Shown: one piece after another, positions 13,423 through 22,150 of the stretch
Layout of the letters: the number at the start of each line of letters is the position of its first letter
How positions within the stretch are numbered: position 1 is the first letter of the stretch
Origin: a virus
DNA: 22,666 nt
Direction: 5' to 3' (one strand)
Virus record (IMG/VR): IMGVR_UViG_3300008110_001031
Span: 1-22,666 of that record
The notes under the pieces: model-generated
Told to the model about the DNA's origin: nothing
Databases searched by the model: none
What the model saw: the letters and a program-made list of their open reading frames with translations, nothing else
Made by a program: the position numbers and the translations under genes

Positions 13423-14178
13423 TTATGCTATATTGTATTTTGATTTTAAATAAGTTTCAACAGCTGTTTCATTAGGAGTACCAATATTTCCACTATTATA
13501 CATTAGTATTTCTGGAATATCACATGAAAAATCATAAATGGTTGCTCCTCCACGAGCTATTTCTGGACTATAAGATAAAGATGGATCTGTATATGGACCA
13601 CTAAATGCTTTTGTTCCAGATGCTGGAACACTACCTAAGATTGAAGCAACAATATTTGTCCCTGTCCATTTAAACTTATATATCTGAGCAGATGCTGTAT
13701 TTGTATGTGGTATTTCAACATAATTTGCTACATTATTCCAGTTATTTACAAAAAACCTATAAGAATTTGTAGAACTATAATAAAGTATTCCCCATCCTTG
13801 AGTCCATGTAGAGCCATTTGAATGTTGAAGCAACATGTTAAAAGTATTAGTAAATGATACTTTAGCTACAACATATATTGTAAAACCTGAAGAAAAATTG
13901 AATAATGAACTTATAGCAAAAGTCATATAATCATCTCCTGCAGCAGAAAAATTTATTGTAGGTTTATTATTAAAGTTTGCATTTGTTGCAACATATGTTG
14001 GTTTATTTGTTGTGGTACTTTGAATAGCATTTAAACCATTACCTGTTTGAGTATTCCACTGAGCTACCTGATTTGATATATTATATGTTACACCTGTATC
14101 TGCTTTTAACCATACTCTTAAATTTCCTGTAGGTACAGATCCTCCGCTATTGGGAGCAAAATATGGATTAATTATCAT
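13423..14178 (-). CDS. Concanavalin A/LamG-like lectin protein (251 aa), probable fibre tip or adhesin
   Basis: After a short lead (MIINPYFAPNSGGSVPTG) the protein follows the LamG/concanavalin A-like pattern: LRVWLKADTGVTYNISNQVA (20-39), WNTQTGNG and NKPTINFSAAGDDYMTF, a run of beta strands (FTIYVVAKV), and the closing block EILMYNS...NETAVETYLKSKYNIA typical of these domains. Such jelly-roll domains bind glycans, so a receptor-binding or surface-adhesion role is likely. The start overlaps the stop of the 1073-aa fibre gene as ATGA, so both are probably made together and may assemble in one fibre. There is no signal peptide, as expected for a virion protein. It is the last gene of the fibre locus. 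Confidence 0.8.
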   Translation of the reverse strand: MIINPYFAPNSGGSVPTGNLRVWLKADTGVTYNISNQVAQWNTQTGNGLNAIQSTTTNKPTYVATNANFNNKPTINFSAAGDDYMTFAISSLFNFSSGFTIYVVAKVSFTNTFNMLLQHSNGSTWTQGWGILYYSSTNSYRFFVNNWNNVANYVEIPHTNTASAQIYKFKWTGTNIVASILGSVPASGTKAFSGPYTDPSLSYSPEIARGGATIYDFSCDIPEILMYNSGNIGTPNETAVETYLKSKYNIA

Positions 14179-17100
14179 GTTCTATACCCTATTAAAGTTA
14201 TTTTTAATCCTTTAGCTGTGCTATCACCAATTTGATCAACATCTACTGTAATTTCTGCATCATCTGTTAAAGCTGTTGTAGATAAAACAGATGGTGTTGC
14301 TGCTGTAGTTGTTGTTTTTTCTCCATTATCTATTGTAGGTCTAGTAGAAAATATGCTTACCCCGCCTTGATTAACATCTATTGTAAATATTGTTCCACTA
14401 GTTTGAGCTGTAGAAAGAGATGCTCTAACACTTGTTAAGGTCATAGCATAAGGCATTCTAAATGTTACTTTAGCTGTACCTACAGTAATAGCTGTGTTTT
14501 CATCTGAACAAGCAGCTTGAATAACTTCTTGTACTTGTATAGTAGAAGAAGCTATTAATCCTAAGTTACTTAATGCAGTAGCTATTCCTTGAATACTAGT
14601 AGTAGCAGCAGGTTGAACTATAGGAGTAGCATTGAAGAAACCAATTTTTTGAGTTGTTGCAGTTCCTATCTTAGTACCGGTTGTTGAACCTACTACCAAG
14701 TTACCAGCATCTTCTATTAATACATTACCACCACTGATTGTTAATCTTTCTGTAGGAGTTAGTGTTCCTATACCTACATGACCAGTTGATTGAATACCTG
14801 CTAAATATGTTTTTTGACCACCAGTAGTATTACCAGATTGTAAAGTTATATTATTAAAAGGTTCAATTATGCCTGTTGTACTCGATCTTCTTATAGAAAA
14901 ATTTGTATCGCCAATATATAGAGTAGTTGGTAATCTAAATAAATTATTAGATGTTATTATTCCCCAACCATAAGTTGAAAAAGCACCCCAATCTCCTATT
15001 ATCATTGTTGCACCTCCACTTGTCCATTCTAACCCTACTTGCCCTTTTACACCTAAAGCATAGTTATTTGTAATAGTAGCATTTGTACCAGCTGTGGGAG
15101 CATTTACATATAAAGAATAAGCATTTGCTATTGTAGATGCTCCTACAAATGAGTAAGTAGGTGTTGCTAACTCAAATTCTTTTTGTGTAGTAATAGCTCC
15201 TGTTGCCCATTGTCTTGAACCTAAAGTCCATAGAACACCATTAACTGGAGTAGATGCTGTTTGATTAGTATTATCTGGTTTTGTAAATGTAAATCCAACA
15301 ACCGCTCCTGAAGTTTGTGCAGAAGTAATAGTTAATCTTTGTGTACCTAATGTGTTTAAATTAAGAGTTGATGGACCATTTAAGTTAGTTGTAGTACTAG
15401 TACCTGATAATGCAGCATTACCACCACCACTTGGAGAAGTCTGATTGAAATATATAGCAGCAACTCCAACTGATGTTGCTAAAGAACCCATGGTAATCCA
15501 AGAGCTATCTTGGCCAACTGTTAAAATTCTTTGAGCAGAAGGAGTAGCATAATTACCTATGTTAACATTACCACCAGATAGAATAGACATCCTATTTGTT
15601 GCAGTTGTATAAAAATTTATAGGTACTGCTAATTGGTTATAAAAATAAAATTCAGTAGGAGTTTTACCAACTAAAGCCCAATCAGTACCACTATTACTTA
15701 ATTGATACATTGCCTCCGAAGATTGAACTATATCTAAACCTATTGTGCCAGTTACTTGATTTATTGTTACTTTTGATTGGTCAAAAAGAGCATCTCCAAC
15801 TACCGTTAATTCTTTAGATGGTGTATTAGTACCAATACCTAATCTATTATTTGAATCATCCCAGAAGAAATTGGCATTATCTTGACTTAGTGCTCCAGAA
15901 ACTCCAGCAAATAATACACTACCTGTTGTACCAAAACTTAAAGTAGATGTAGCTATTAAACCAAGATTAGATAAAGCAGTTGAAAGACCTTGTACTGTAG
16001 TTATACCTGTAGGTTGTACTATAGGTGAATTACCAAAGAAAGATAACTTAGCTCCTGTTAGACCTATAATAGTACCATCACCATCACTACCTATATCTAA
16101 TATAGTTCCTCCAAGATAGTCTGTAGCATTACCTTTCATTTGAAAGTTACCATATATACCTAAAGCATTACCATATACACCCCAAGTATCAACTGTTGGA
16201 GCATTAATATATAATGTATAAAAATCTCCACTAGGACCTGGAGGAGGCGGTAGTAGTGCAGTTACTGTATAATAAGGAGATGTTATTTCAATTTCTTTTT
16301 GTAATACTCCAGGAAAATTTGCCCAATCAGTCCATTCTGATGTACCTGTTGTTATTTGTATACCTTTAACATTCTCACCAGTTAAACCTGTTCTTGTAGG
16401 TTTGGTATAAGTTAAGCTAGCTGTATTTGATGTAGTAGCTCCTTTTAATATTAAACTATCTACTCCGTTAAATTGAACTTTAGTAGTACCATCTGCTGCA
16501 GTATTATTTACAAGTAATGTATTAGTACCGGATGATGATATACTTCCTTTAGTAGATATGTTTAATTGACTAGTTTTTAATGTATACGTATCTAAATCAA
16601 CATTAGCTGTAGCTCCTGTGTAAGGAACGTAACCTGATAAAGATCCTGAAGTAAGATACCCTGCAGGGTTACTAGATAAAGGATAATATGCTAATGCTGC
16701 TGCAGATGCTGTTAATATTATCGAAGTATCTACTGATAAAACACTAGGTGTTAATTCTAATAGACCATAACCTGCCGTTACAACTTGCCCTGCATTAAAT
16801 ACTACATAACTTATAGAAGTAGTTCCAAGTATAATAGTTCCTGTTGTGTTAAGTATATAACCTAATGCACCATTATTTAAACCTTGTTGTACAAAACAAA
16901 AGTCACCGTATGTCAATTCACCACTAGGTGAGTTATCTGCATCTGTTGCTCTTTCTAGTTCAAAAGGTGTTGATCCATCCCCGGGAACATTAACTACATA
17001 TATACCATTTTCTAATCCAGATACCTGATCTTTAATTAATACTCTTTCTCCACCTGTAAAAGATACAGTGTCTATACTAAGAGCTCCAGGAGCTGTTGCT

Positions 17101-17396
17101 ATTAAAGTTGCACCTACTCCAGCAATACCATTGTTATAAATAACCGATGGTAGAGGAGCTGTTGTAGCAGCAAGTACAGGCGCATGAAAATTTAAACCTA
17201 TTGCAATATTATCTACATATTGTTTAGTAGCTGCACCTAGTGCTGTTGTTGGATCAGCATTTAATATTAAATTGCCAAGCATAGTATCACCTAATACATT
17301 AACAGGTGTATATCCTAAACCAGCAGTAATAGTAGTAAAAGTAAGATCCGAAACTAAATCAAGCTGACCTGATATGGGATTATATTTATATGCCAT
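14175..17396 (-). CDS. Large tail fibre protein (1073 aa)
   Basis: A modular beta-rich fibre. Residues 1-15 (AYKYNPISGQLDLVSD type) are an N-terminal module also found in the 235-aa protein. About 50-200 is a common phage fibre domain (ATKQYVDN, then GGERVLIKDQ, NGIYVV, ATDADNSPSGELTYGDF). The shaft carries LGIGTNTPSKELTV (519-532) and VGIGTLTPTERLTI (874-887), motifs typical of S74-related fibres. It also contains duplicated segments ending ALSNLGLIATST and ALSNLGLIASST. The last 120 residues form a separate domain (ACSDENTAITVGTAKVTFRM onward to IGYRT) that recurs at the ends of phage fibres and may be the knob. No S74 peptidase Ser-Asp dyad or intramolecular chaperone end is seen. The gene starts two bases after the 214-aa gene. 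Confidence 0.85.
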   Translation of the reverse strand: MAYKYNPISGQLDLVSDLTFTTITAGLGYTPVNVLGDTMLGNLILNADPTTALGAATKQYVDNIAIGLNFHAPVLAATTAPLPSVIYNNGIAGVGATLIATAPGALSIDTVSFTGGERVLIKDQVSGLENGIYVVNVPGDGSTPFELERATDADNSPSGELTYGDFCFVQQGLNNGALGYILNTTGTIILGTTSISYVVFNAGQVVTAGYGLLELTPSVLSVDTSIILTASAAALAYYPLSSNPAGYLTSGSLSGYVPYTGATANVDLDTYTLKTSQLNISTKGSISSSGTNTLLVNNTAADGTTKVQFNGVDSLILKGATTSNTASLTYTKPTRTGLTGENVKGIQITTGTSEWTDWANFPGVLQKEIEITSPYYTVTALLPPPPGPSGDFYTLYINAPTVDTWGVYGNALGIYGNFQMKGNATDYLGGTILDIGSDGDGTIIGLTGAKLSFFGNSPIVQPTGITTVQGLSTALSNLGLIATSTLSFGTTGSVLFAGVSGALSQDNANFFWDDSNNRLGIGTNTPSKELTVVGDALFDQSKVTINQVTGTIGLDIVQSSEAMYQLSNSGTDWALVGKTPTEFYFYNQLAVPINFYTTATNRMSILSGGNVNIGNYATPSAQRILTVGQDSSWITMGSLATSVGVAAIYFNQTSPSGGGNAALSGTSTTTNLNGPSTLNLNTLGTQRLTITSAQTSGAVVGFTFTKPDNTNQTASTPVNGVLWTLGSRQWATGAITTQKEFELATPTYSFVGASTIANAYSLYVNAPTAGTNATITNNYALGVKGQVGLEWTSGGATMIIGDWGAFSTYGWGIITSNNLFRLPTTLYIGDTNFSIRRSSTTGIIEPFNNITLQSGNTTGGQKTYLAGIQSTGHVGIGTLTPTERLTISGGNVLIEDAGNLVVGSTTGTKIGTATTQKIGFFNATPIVQPAATTSIQGIATALSNLGLIASSTIQVQEVIQAACSDENTAITVGTAKVTFRMPYAMTLTSVRASLSTAQTSGTIFTIDVNQGGVSIFSTRPTIDNGEKTTTTAATPSVLSTTALTDDAEITVDVDQIGDSTAKGLKITLIGYRT

Positions 17397-17398
17397 TA

Positions 17399-18043
17399 TT
17401 AATTGTATTGAATATTAGTTACATTATCAGTTGCAAGATAATAAGTAAATGTTTCTGTTATTGTTTCACTACCTACAAGTGTTGTTCCTGTATGTATAAC
17501 AGTAAATACTCTAAAATCTCCATTTACAGGATCTATATAAGTAATAGCTCTATTGTAATCATCTGCGCCTTTTATTCTTTCTATCTTAGATGTTACATTA
17601 TTTCTAATATCTTGTGCTGTTACTTCTGTTGCAAAAGTGTTTAAAACATAAACATCTAAACCATTTACTCCCGGTAAAGTTGATGTACTTGTAATAGGAT
17701 TACCGCTACCATCATTTACATTAACATCTCCAGAATTAGATAATAATACAATATCTCCAGAAGGTGGTTGTGCGATAACAGTTTGCAGCGTATCATTAAA
17801 CCACATAGTAGTAGTTATTGTTGATGTAGCTACATCTATAATATCATATCTTACTATAATATTTCCTGTAGAATATCCTGTACCGTTAGTAGTAGCTTCA
17901 TATGTACTAGTTCTTGTTTCATAATCTACTCCTGGTAAAGCAGTAATAGCATCGTTAATAGAACCTAATAATTGTAGAGTTCTAAGTTGGTAGGGAAAAT
18001 TGTTGCCCTTATTACCATTGTCTTTTAAATTTCCTATGCTCAT
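17399..18043 (-). CDS. Fibre-locus structural protein (214 aa)
   Basis: It begins MSIGNLKDNGNKGNNFPYQL, then RTLQLLGSINDAI and DYETRTSTYEATTNGTGYST, a beginning recurrent in virion proteins of Bacteroidota phages. The rest is Thr/Asn/Val-rich and beta-stranded, ending TFTYYLATDNVTNIQYN. No enzyme motif, membrane span or coiled coil is visible. It lies between the 235-aa and 1073-aa NPISG-type proteins with gaps of 12 and 2 bases, so it is probably part of the same fibre or baseplate assembly, perhaps a connector. Confidence 0.75.
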   Translation of the reverse strand: MSIGNLKDNGNKGNNFPYQLRTLQLLGSINDAITALPGVDYETRTSTYEATTNGTGYSTGNIIVRYDIIDVATSTITTTMWFNDTLQTVIAQPPSGDIVLLSNSGDVNVNDGSGNPITSTSTLPGVNGLDVYVLNTFATEVTAQDIRNNVTSKIERIKGADDYNRAITYIDPVNGDFRVFTVIHTGTTLVGSETITETFTYYLATDNVTNIQYN

Positions 18044-18055
18044 TTTATATAAATA

Positions 18056-18763
18056 TTAATATGTTTTATGTAATGTAAATAGTTCTGTGTAGATAGAGTT
18101 TAAAGGGTCAGCTGCGCCCCATTGTGCTGTTATTTCTAAAGTATTACTTATAGTTGTATCAAATGTTGTATTATTTACAATAGATACATTCTCTCCCTCA
18201 AAAGATATACTTGCATCTTTAGTAAAAGTAAACAGTAATGTAGATGCTATAGATGCTACACCTGCAACACCCAAAGCTCTTATTGTAAAATTAATTTTTA
18301 AGTCCCAGTGTTGACTAGTACATTGAGGCATAGTAATAGCACCAGTATCTGCAAGTAAAATACCTGAAGATGTTTTAACTATTATTTCAAGTTGATCATT
18401 ATTTTTAGAACTAATATGACCACTTAGATTAGCTTGAAAACTATCACCAACTTTAAAACTATTTGGTGGTATTGTTAATGTTCCTACACCACCATTTATT
18501 AAAGATCCTTCTACAATTGTATTTGTAACAGGTATTGAATCACTAGTTTGAGCAAATAATCCATAATTTACTGTAGCAGGTGGTCCTGGTATAGTAACTA
18601 TAGTTTTAGAATTTAGAGGATCATCAGTAGCTGTAACTCCATCTCCTTGAAAGTCAATAACTTGTCTTTCTGGTAAAAGAATAGATTCATCCTGTATCTG
18701 ATTATAAGATTTATTAATATAATCAAATTCTCCAGATATAGGATTATATACAAATTGTTTCAC
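18056..18763 (-). CDS. Short fibre protein with NPISG N-terminus (235 aa)
   Basis: The beginning MKQFVYNPISGEFDYINK is the same N-terminal module as in the 1073-aa fibre (YNPISGQLD). A linker follows, then a beta-sandwich-like C-terminal domain from about 80 to 235. This domain (FAQTSDSIPVTN, then LTIPPNSFKVGDSFQANLSG, then SIYTELFTLHKTY at the end) is of a kind I associate with ends of phage fibres. The two proteins therefore share an attachment piece but differ in the distal domain. It is probably a short fibre or an alternative receptor-binding subunit. It starts four bases after the 74-aa gene. Confidence 0.78.
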   Translation of the reverse strand: MKQFVYNPISGEFDYINKSYNQIQDESILLPERQVIDFQGDGVTATDDPLNSKTIVTIPGPPATVNYGLFAQTSDSIPVTNTIVEGSLINGGVGTLTIPPNSFKVGDSFQANLSGHISSKNNDQLEIIVKTSSGILLADTGAITMPQCTSQHWDLKINFTIRALGVAGVASIASTLLFTFTKDASISFEGENVSIVNNTTFDTTISNTLEITAQWGAADPLNSIYTELFTLHKTY

Positions 18764-18767
18764 TTAT

Positions 18768-18992
18768 TTATAAAGATTTTAACTTATTGATTACATCTGT
18801 ATCAGTCCATTGACCAATAGCATCATAAGCTTCACCTTCCCAAAGAGTTACTACACCAAATTCTTTAGTGTGAGCTTCTACTTTTTTTTGTTCAGGGAAA
18901 TCTTTAAGTTCTGTTACTGTAATTTCAGTTATTGTTCTTTTTACTTCTTTTACAAGAACTACTTCTTTTTCTTTTTCTAATGTTATTTTCAT
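18768..18992 (-). CDS. 74-aa small protein in the fibre locus, unknown
   Basis: A charged protein with alternating Val/Glu/Lys/Thr suggesting beta strands (KEKEVVLVKEVKRTITEITV, about 6-25). It ends in a block I have seen in similar small phage proteins (VTLWEGEAYDAIGQWTDTDV). There is no membrane segment. Tight spacing to both neighbours (12 and 4 bases) shows it belongs to the fibre operon. It might be an assembly factor or minor fibre component. Confidence 0.7.
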   Translation of the reverse strand: MKITLEKEKEVVLVKEVKRTITEITVTELKDFPEQKKVEAHTKEFGVVTLWEGEAYDAIGQWTDTDVINKLKSL

Positions 18993-19004
18993 GATATATA
19001 AATT

Positions 19005-20327
19005 TTAAAATCTTATTCCTTCAATTGCTCCAGTTGTAGAATTATAATATAAATAAGTACTACCTGCAGAACCCCCTACTATAGCAGCTTGTGCAGTAGC
19101 TCTATCTACATAACTTGGTAAACTTGAATTACTTATAATGGTTTGCCCGCTTAGTGTATTATTTAAACCAGCATTTTGACCTAAAGCAATAACATTGTTT
19201 ACATTGTCATTATTATAAGCAGCTTGAAAACCTATACCAATTACATTATTGGAATTATTACATGCTTGTGTTGCACTTGTACCAATACCAATTATATTTT
19301 GACTATTGCTACTTACAAAACCTGCTGAGGTTCCTATTGCATAGTATCTGTAATTTCCTGAAGATACCCCTAGAGCATTTACATTTATACCGACACACTC
19401 ATTATTATTTTGAGCACCCCTCATTGCACCACTACCAATAGCACAAGAATCTGTTACAGTTTTAGATCCTTCGCCACATTGTGCTCCTACAAATAAAGAT
19501 TTTAAACAACCAAAAGAGTTACCATAAAATCCACCGCTTCCACCTGCTCCATTTCCTATAAATACTGCTTCAAAAGCACCAGTATGAGAGTTACCTGCGT
19601 AAGGTCCTATAAAAACACTTTTGTGAGAACTGCTAGCGTATGCTCCTGCTAAGTAACCAATAAAATTAGACCAATAAGAACTAGTAGCTTGCCTACCTGC
19701 GTAGTAACCTAAAAAATTAGAAGAGGTAGCATTATTACAACTTCGACCAGCATACTCACCTATAAAATTAGAACCACTTGATCCAAGTGCACCATATCCA
19801 GCATTGTTTCCTATAAAATTACTGTTTGCACAAAAATCTGCATTAAATCCTGCAGAAGATCCTATAAAATTAGAAGCAGAAGAATATGATGCTGAATAAC
19901 CAGCTAATGTTCCTATAAAATTAGATTGATATGAATTTGATAAATTAGCTCCAGCTTGTAACCCTATAAAATTAGATTCATAGGCATCAGTTGCATTTGC
20001 TCCAGATTGTTTACCGAGAAAAATTGAATAGTTTGCAGTTGATGAATTTAATCCAGCTTCTAATCCAAAAAAGATTCCATGGTTAATACTAAAATCAGAA
20101 CCCGCTGCTGGAGTTTTAGAATATAAAGATGTACCTAATAATCCTATAGGACCACCTACTTCACTAAGAGGTATAGCAAATAAAGGATAAGCATCATTAG
20201 CTGCTTTACTTTTTCTGTTACCTCTTTGGTATACACCGATTTGTAGGTAACTGTTATCTGGATCAATCTCTGCAGAAGTTACTATTCTACCTTGAGTGAT
20301 AAGTGTTTGTAATATATAATTATCCAT
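19005..20327 (-). CDS. Repeat-rich tail fibre (440 aa)
   Basis: The first 58 residues (MDNYILQTLITQGRIVTSAE, then NDAYPLFAIPLSEVGG) are paralogous to the 387-aa neighbour and probably anchor the protein to the virion. From about 88 to 257 come ten tandem 17-residue units of the pattern SNFIGxxAGxxAxxSxx, one of the head-type beta-roll repeats seen in trimeric adhesins and phage fibres. Less regular GxxA units follow to about 400. The end (STYLYYNSTTGAIEGIRF) resembles the cap of other phage fibres. No S74 chaperone domain follows. The gene starts one base after the 387-aa gene stop. Confidence 0.82.
   Translation of the reverse strand: MDNYILQTLITQGRIVTSAEIDPDNSYLQIGVYQRGNRKSKAANDAYPLFAIPLSEVGGPIGLLGTSLYSKTPAAGSDFSINHGIFFGLEAGLNSSTANYSIFLGKQSGANATDAYESNFIGLQAGANLSNSYQSNFIGTLAGYSASYSSASNFIGSSAGFNADFCANSNFIGNNAGYGALGSSGSNFIGEYAGRSCNNATSSNFLGYYAGRQATSSYWSNFIGYLAGAYASSSHKSVFIGPYAGNSHTGAFEAVFIGNGAGGSGGFYGNSFGCLKSLFVGAQCGEGSKTVTDSCAIGSGAMRGAQNNNECVGINVNALGVSSGNYRYYAIGTSAGFVSSNSQNIIGIGTSATQACNNSNNVIGIGFQAAYNNDNVNNVIALGQNAGLNNTLSGQTIISNSSLPSYVDRATAQAAIVGGSAGSTYLYYNSTTGAIEGIRF
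19555..20064 (-). repeat. Ten 51-bp tandem repeats inside the 440-aa fibre gene
   Basis: On the plus strand blocks like CCTATAAAATTAG recur at 19555, 19606, 19657, 19708, 19759, 19810, 19861, 19912, 19963 and 20014, exactly 51 bases apart, each coding one 17-residue unit. The middle copies are almost identical over about 13 bases. This makes copy-number change by recombination or slippage likely. Confidence 0.9.
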
Positions 20328-20328
20328 T

Positions 20329-21492
20329 TTATTGTATTAATAAATCCATTGTTAACATCATAGCAGAACTTGTTACTGTAGAGCTTGTTAATTGAAAAGA
20401 AAAATATATTTGATCAAAAGCTGCTACAGGAACACTACAAGGAACATCTACTTTAATAGTCCCATTTGTTTGTGTATTTATAAGACCTGTTGCTAGTACA
20501 GAATAAGGACCTCCATTAATAGAGTTTCTTATAATATAATTACCATTAGTAGCTGTACCAACACTAAGGTAAATTGTATATCTAGTTATAGTACCTGTTC
20601 TTGCAATTAATAAAGGAGCAACTTGTGCTATTGTATTAAGTGAAGCTACTCTTTGAACATGTCTACCAAAATAGTAAGTATTATTTCTAACAATTGTTGT
20701 AGCATTAAATCCTACACTTTGAAAAAACAAGTTAGTAAATGCTGGTAACTGTGTAGTAGGTACTTTACCAAGAGCATCTAACGCAGCATAACCATTTGGT
20801 ATTCCTTTGTTTGCAATATTCTCAGGAATATATCCTAGACCTACATTTAATATGCTCCAATCACTATTTAGTACAGGGTTGTCTACTAAAGCTCTAAAAC
20901 TATTACCAACAACAACTGGTGTACCGCCTAAAGTACCACCTACTGATACATACCAAAGATCACCTTTAAGTATTGTACCACCAGGACCCGATCCTCCGGT
21001 AGTAGGCCATAAGGTAGTAGATGCATCCCAATTACCGCGATCATCTAATAAACCAACAATTAATCCATCAGCATAAGTTTTAACCGCTTTTTGTGTTGGA
21101 TAAAAATCATCAGAATTTGCACTTAATGTTGTATCAGGATTTTTATTAGCTGAATCTTCTGGTATATAACCTAGTATAGGTTGATATGTAAAAGCAGCTT
21201 CTCCACTTGTAATAAAACCGCTAGGATTAGTTGCATCATATTTAGAATCTAATATTAATTTTAAATCTAATTGATCATTAATATTTCCTGTAATATTACC
21301 CCATACAATTTCTTGACTCAAAATACTGTTTAAAGGAATAGCATACAAAGGATATGCATCATTGCCTGATGCTAACTTCCTATTACCCGGTTGGTATACA
21401 CCTACTGGTAGATAGGCAGAGTTAGTATCTATCTCTAAAGGAGATACTAACTTACCTTGAACTATTAGACTTTGTATTAGGTATGGGTCCAT
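20329..21492 (-). CDS. Tail fibre protein (387 aa)
   Basis: The N-terminal 58 residues (MDPYLIQSLIVQGKLVSPLE, then NDAYPLYAIPLNS) match the 440-aa neighbour. The body carries motifs common in phage tail fibres: YPTQKAVKTYAD (about 112-123), LGYIPEDSANK and GYIPENIANK, followed by GYAALDALGKVPTTQLP. The last 140 residues form a beta-rich distal domain that ends AMMLTMDLLIQ. No enzyme motif is visible. It is preceded by the 60-aa gene at 11 bases. The shared N-terminus with a different distal half suggests two fibres attached at equivalent sites, or alternative versions. Confidence 0.82.
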   Translation of the reverse strand: MDPYLIQSLIVQGKLVSPLEIDTNSAYLPVGVYQPGNRKLASGNDAYPLYAIPLNSILSQEIVWGNITGNINDQLDLKLILDSKYDATNPSGFITSGEAAFTYQPILGYIPEDSANKNPDTTLSANSDDFYPTQKAVKTYADGLIVGLLDDRGNWDASTTLWPTTGGSGPGGTILKGDLWYVSVGGTLGGTPVVVGNSFRALVDNPVLNSDWSILNVGLGYIPENIANKGIPNGYAALDALGKVPTTQLPAFTNLFFQSVGFNATTIVRNNTYYFGRHVQRVASLNTIAQVAPLLIARTGTITRYTIYLSVGTATNGNYIIRNSINGGPYSVLATGLINTQTNGTIKVDVPCSVPVAAFDQIYFSFQLTSSTVTSSAMMLTMDLLIQ

Positions 21493-21503
21493 GATTTATT
21501 TTA

Positions 21504-21686
21504 TTAAACTCTTCCTTCAATAGCAGCAGTATCTTTTCCTGTTGCTGCTTCTTCCTCTTTTATAGCACCTGATTGAATACCGTAGTTAGATCTAATCTTA
21601 GCTAAAGCATTATTAGCTTCTTTTAATTTAGCAGGATTTTTAATCTTGCTTTCTATATGTTTGATAATTGCATTTTGTGTTGCCAT
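21504..21686 (-). CDS. 60-aa helical protein, unknown
   Basis: A basic helical N-terminal half (MATQNAIIKHIESKIKNPAK, then LKEANNALAKIRSNYG) and an acidic, Ala-rich end. No domain is recognised and there is no membrane segment. Gaps of 11 and 15 bases to its neighbours place it in the fibre operon. It could be a small assembly chaperone, but this is only positional reasoning. Confidence 0.65.
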   Translation of the reverse strand: MATQNAIIKHIESKIKNPAKLKEANNALAKIRSNYGIQSGAIKEEEAATGKDTAAIEGRV

Positions 21687-21701
21687 GATTATAATTTTTA
21701 A

Positions 21702-22097
21702 TTAGTTATACATTGTGATTACTATAGTAGTCTGAGGGTAAAAAGGATTTCCTAATATATTATTAGCTCCAGAACCATTATCGATACTATAAAGCAAAGC
21801 CATATCATTAGTAATAGGAAATGGTATAGCTGCTGTAAAAATATCTGGTGTAACCACTGGATTAGTAAACTCAATTTGAGTTTTTCCATCTCCCATAAAA
21901 ATATCTTTACTAGCTACTATAGCATATTCACCTGGATCTCCATATAGAAAAGTAAATGCTACACCAGTATCATTATACAATTCAGTAGCAACAGGAGCAG
22001 CAGTTCCAGACTGTGATAATTGTGCTACATATTTTTTTACAATCTTCTCACTAGCTTTTTGCCAGTTAAAAATTTTTGGTAAGTTAAACTCTTTCAT
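21702..22097 (-). CDS. 131-aa virion-associated small protein
   Basis: The N-terminal part is basic and helical (NLPKIFNWQKASEKIVKKYV, about 5-24). The remainder is beta-rich, starting with AQLSQSGTAAPVATELYNDT. This SQSGTxAPxATxLxN beginning recurs in small modules of Bacteroidota phage fibre loci. The gene opens the fibre operon. A TATATTTA sequence 35 bases upstream resembles the -7 promoter box with one change. The leader CCCAAAAACTAAAAAC is A/C-rich. Function is likely structural and not known in detail. Confidence 0.7.
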   Translation of the reverse strand: MKEFNLPKIFNWQKASEKIVKKYVAQLSQSGTAAPVATELYNDTGVAFTFLYGDPGEYAIVASKDIFMGDGKTQIEFTNPVVTPDIFTAAIPFPITNDMALLYSIDNGSGANNILGNPFYPQTTIVITMYN

Positions 22098-22150
22098 GTT
22101 TTTAGTTTTTGGGTAAGTTATAAATAGTTCCTAAATATACAATAATAAAA

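Noticed and set aside
14175-17396. S74 peptidase (endosialidase chaperone) at the end of the large fibre
   Set aside because: GIGTxTP motifs are present, but the C-terminal 120 residues are a different beta domain without the S74 Ser-Asp dyad or helical chaperone end.
19555-20064. CRISPR-like array because of regular repeats
   Set aside because: The 51-base period is in frame, units are contiguous without unique spacers, and translation gives a regular 17-residue fibre repeat.
13423-22097. Diversity-generating retroelement acting on the fibre or lectin genes
   Set aside because: No reverse transcriptase, no template repeat and no C-type lectin variable region is seen in the window; the lectin protein is concanavalin A-like.
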